6,866 bases of DNA from Chloroflexota bacterium (GTDB lineage: Bacteria > Chloroflexota > Anaerolineae > UBA4142). The position numbers and the translations under genes are program-made. Below the pieces are notes generated by a model. The model worked only from the letters and a program-made list of their open reading frames with translations, ran no database searches and was not told the origin of the DNA. The stretch lies in contig JAMCRS010000122.1 in assembly GCA_023380675.1 (NCBI GenBank), positions 7,870-14,735 on the forward strand. Reading direction: 5' to 3'. Below, piece after piece: positions 6,417 through 6,866 of this stretch (the stretch's first letter is position 1; each line of letters starts with the position of its first letter).

Positions 6417-6615
6417 CGCAACTCGTCACGTGGACGATCGCCCGGATCGAATGTACGCGGCCCGGTGGCGACGACTTGCGCAGGAAAGAACGTGACCGTT
6501 CTTGGAGGCTTCCGCTGATCTTTCGATTTTCCCCTGGCTTTGCCCGGGTTGGCTCTGCCTTGCGGCAGAGAACCTCCATCCTCGTCACCCCGCGGTGTTT
6601 GCGGGGCCATGCGCT
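6417..6615 (-). ncRNA. glmS ribozyme: glmS ribozyme (glucosamine-6-phosphate-activated self-cleaving riboswitch)
   Basis: Read on the minus strand, A (6615) is followed by GCGCAUGG, matching the family's GCGCCUGG start; cleavage is expected between 6615 and 6614. P1 is CCCCGC/GCGGGG (6606-6601 with 6593-6588). Directly after it comes UGACGAGGAUGGAGGUU (6587-6571), nearly identical to the conserved core strand, then the return strand AGCGGAAGCCUCC (6516-6504), like the family's GGCGGAUGCCUCC. GGAGG (6577-6573) pairs with CCUCC, and CGC near the 5' end pairs with GCG as the pseudoknot helix. A P3-like hairpin AAGAACG-GUCA-CGUUCUU (6503-6486) and a P4-like stem CGCAA-G-UCGUC with GACGA-G-UUGCG (6480-6470, 6427-6417) follow. 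In the known family, GlcN6P acts as cofactor for cleavage, which destabilises the glmS mRNA. Oddities are about 55 nt replacing a short core loop and an A/A mismatch replacing C5-G. The 3' boundary is approximate. Confidence 0.87.
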
Positions 6616-6636
6616 AGTCTTTCCCTGGATCGATAG

Positions 6637-6642
6637 ATTTTA
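6637..6642 (-). promoter_or_regulatory. Possible -10 box upstream of the glmS ribozyme
   Basis: TAAAAT (five of six to consensus) on the minus strand lies at the end of the upstream plsC-like gene and would start transcription near 6630, leaving about 15 nt before the ribozyme cleavage site. Known glmS ribozymes also have short 5' fragments. No good -35 is visible at 16-18 bp, so readthrough from the upstream gene is an equal alternative. Confidence 0.35.
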
Positions 6643-6644
6643 TC

Positions 6645-6866
6645 TCATGATGGTATCACCTCCGGAACACGGGCCGGTACGGGGTCCGCCGCCGGCGCAC
6701 CCACGTACGGCTGCAGCCAATGCGTCGTCCTGACCTTGCCTTGGTAGTAGCCGTGCATGTGCGGCGGCATCAGGTCTGCCATGCAAAACATCAACTCGTC
6801 CGACATCTGGGCGATCCGCTCGCGCGTCGGCTTGGTCCCGGTCACCACCGGCAAGACCGGCGCTCC
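6645..6866 (-). CDS. 1-acyl-glycerol-3-phosphate acyltransferase (PlsC)-like, C-terminal fragment
   Basis: Only the last 73 residues are in the window; the gene continues past the right edge. The fragment opens with GAPVLPVVTG, which fits the last conserved block of PlsC-type acyltransferases (a Pro-containing strand near the acceptor site). It continues with RIAQMSDELMFCMADLMPP and HGYYQG, like the family's usual C-terminal helix and its RG.Y ending. A Pro/Ala-rich tail of about 25 residues follows. These membrane enzymes add an acyl chain to lysophosphatidic acid in phospholipid synthesis. The catalytic HX4D motif lies outside the window, so the family call rests on the C-terminal pattern alone. 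The stop (6645-6647) is 30 nt before the ribozyme cleavage site. Confidence 0.65.
   Translation of the reverse strand, partial: GAPVLPVVTGTKPTRERIAQMSDELMFCMADLMPPHMHGYYQGKVRTTHWLQPYVGAPAADPVPARVPEVIPS

Noticed and set aside
6187..6588. Minus-strand frame spanning the glmS leader, and overlapping plus-strand frames at 6386-6733
   Set aside because: The region is explained by ribozyme structure and glmS start signals, and none of the peptides resembles a protein family.
6411..6615. Other structured RNAs considered for the glmS leader: c-di-GMP, cobalamin or c-di-AMP riboswitch, SRP RNA
   Set aside because: Their diagnostic boxes are absent, while the order of motifs fits the glmS ribozyme and its usual gene context.

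Overview
The window reads as a chromosomal, GC-rich bacterial segment with six protein genes and one structured RNA. Five genes lie on the minus strand and one (scpA) on the plus strand. Nothing here fixes the taxonomy. A Chloroflexota-like (Anaerolineae-type) origin is my best guess, from the Pro/Thr-rich linker of the anchored DUF922 protein, the style of the glmS and plsC products, and an intergenic CCCTCCCC/GGGGAGGG palindrome of a kind common in such genomes. There are no tRNA or rRNA genes, CRISPR arrays, transposases or phage genes.

Left block (4-1552, minus strand): a MacB/LolD-type ABC ATPase is followed after one base by a membrane-anchored DUF922 protein with an HESGH metalloprotease-like motif. 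Divergent from them is scpA (1649-2419, plus strand), a condensin kleisin behind a TATAAT box. Its scpB partner is not adjacent.

Middle block (2422-4076, minus strand): a two-gene glycan operon runs convergent to scpA, with stop codons two bases apart. A small phosphoglycosyl transferase overlaps by one base a family 2 glycosyltransferase with C-terminal membrane helices. A strong sigma70-type promoter (TTGACA, 17 bp, CATAAT) lies 75 nt upstream, with a 12-bp palindrome over the expected transcription start. The rest of the 300-bp gap holds a REP-like palindrome and the terminator of glmS.

Right block (4376-6866, minus strand): glmS has a leader of about 400 nt, and the 3' end of a plsC-like acyltransferase gene runs off the right edge. 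The main discovery of the window is in that leader. Positions 6615-6417 on the minus strand fit a glmS ribozyme: a GCGC cleavage site, a P1 hairpin, the UGACGAGGAUGGAGG core, a GCGGAAGCCUCC return strand, and P3/P4 hairpins. It differs from the textbook form by about 55 nt in place of a short core loop, holding two extra hairpins, and by an A/A mismatch in the pseudoknot helix. It begins only 30 nt after the plsC stop.

Functionally, GlmS makes glucosamine-6-phosphate, the precursor of UDP-GlcNAc. The ribozyme would reduce glmS expression when that product is abundant, and the neighbouring glycosyl transferases are plausible users of such sugars.
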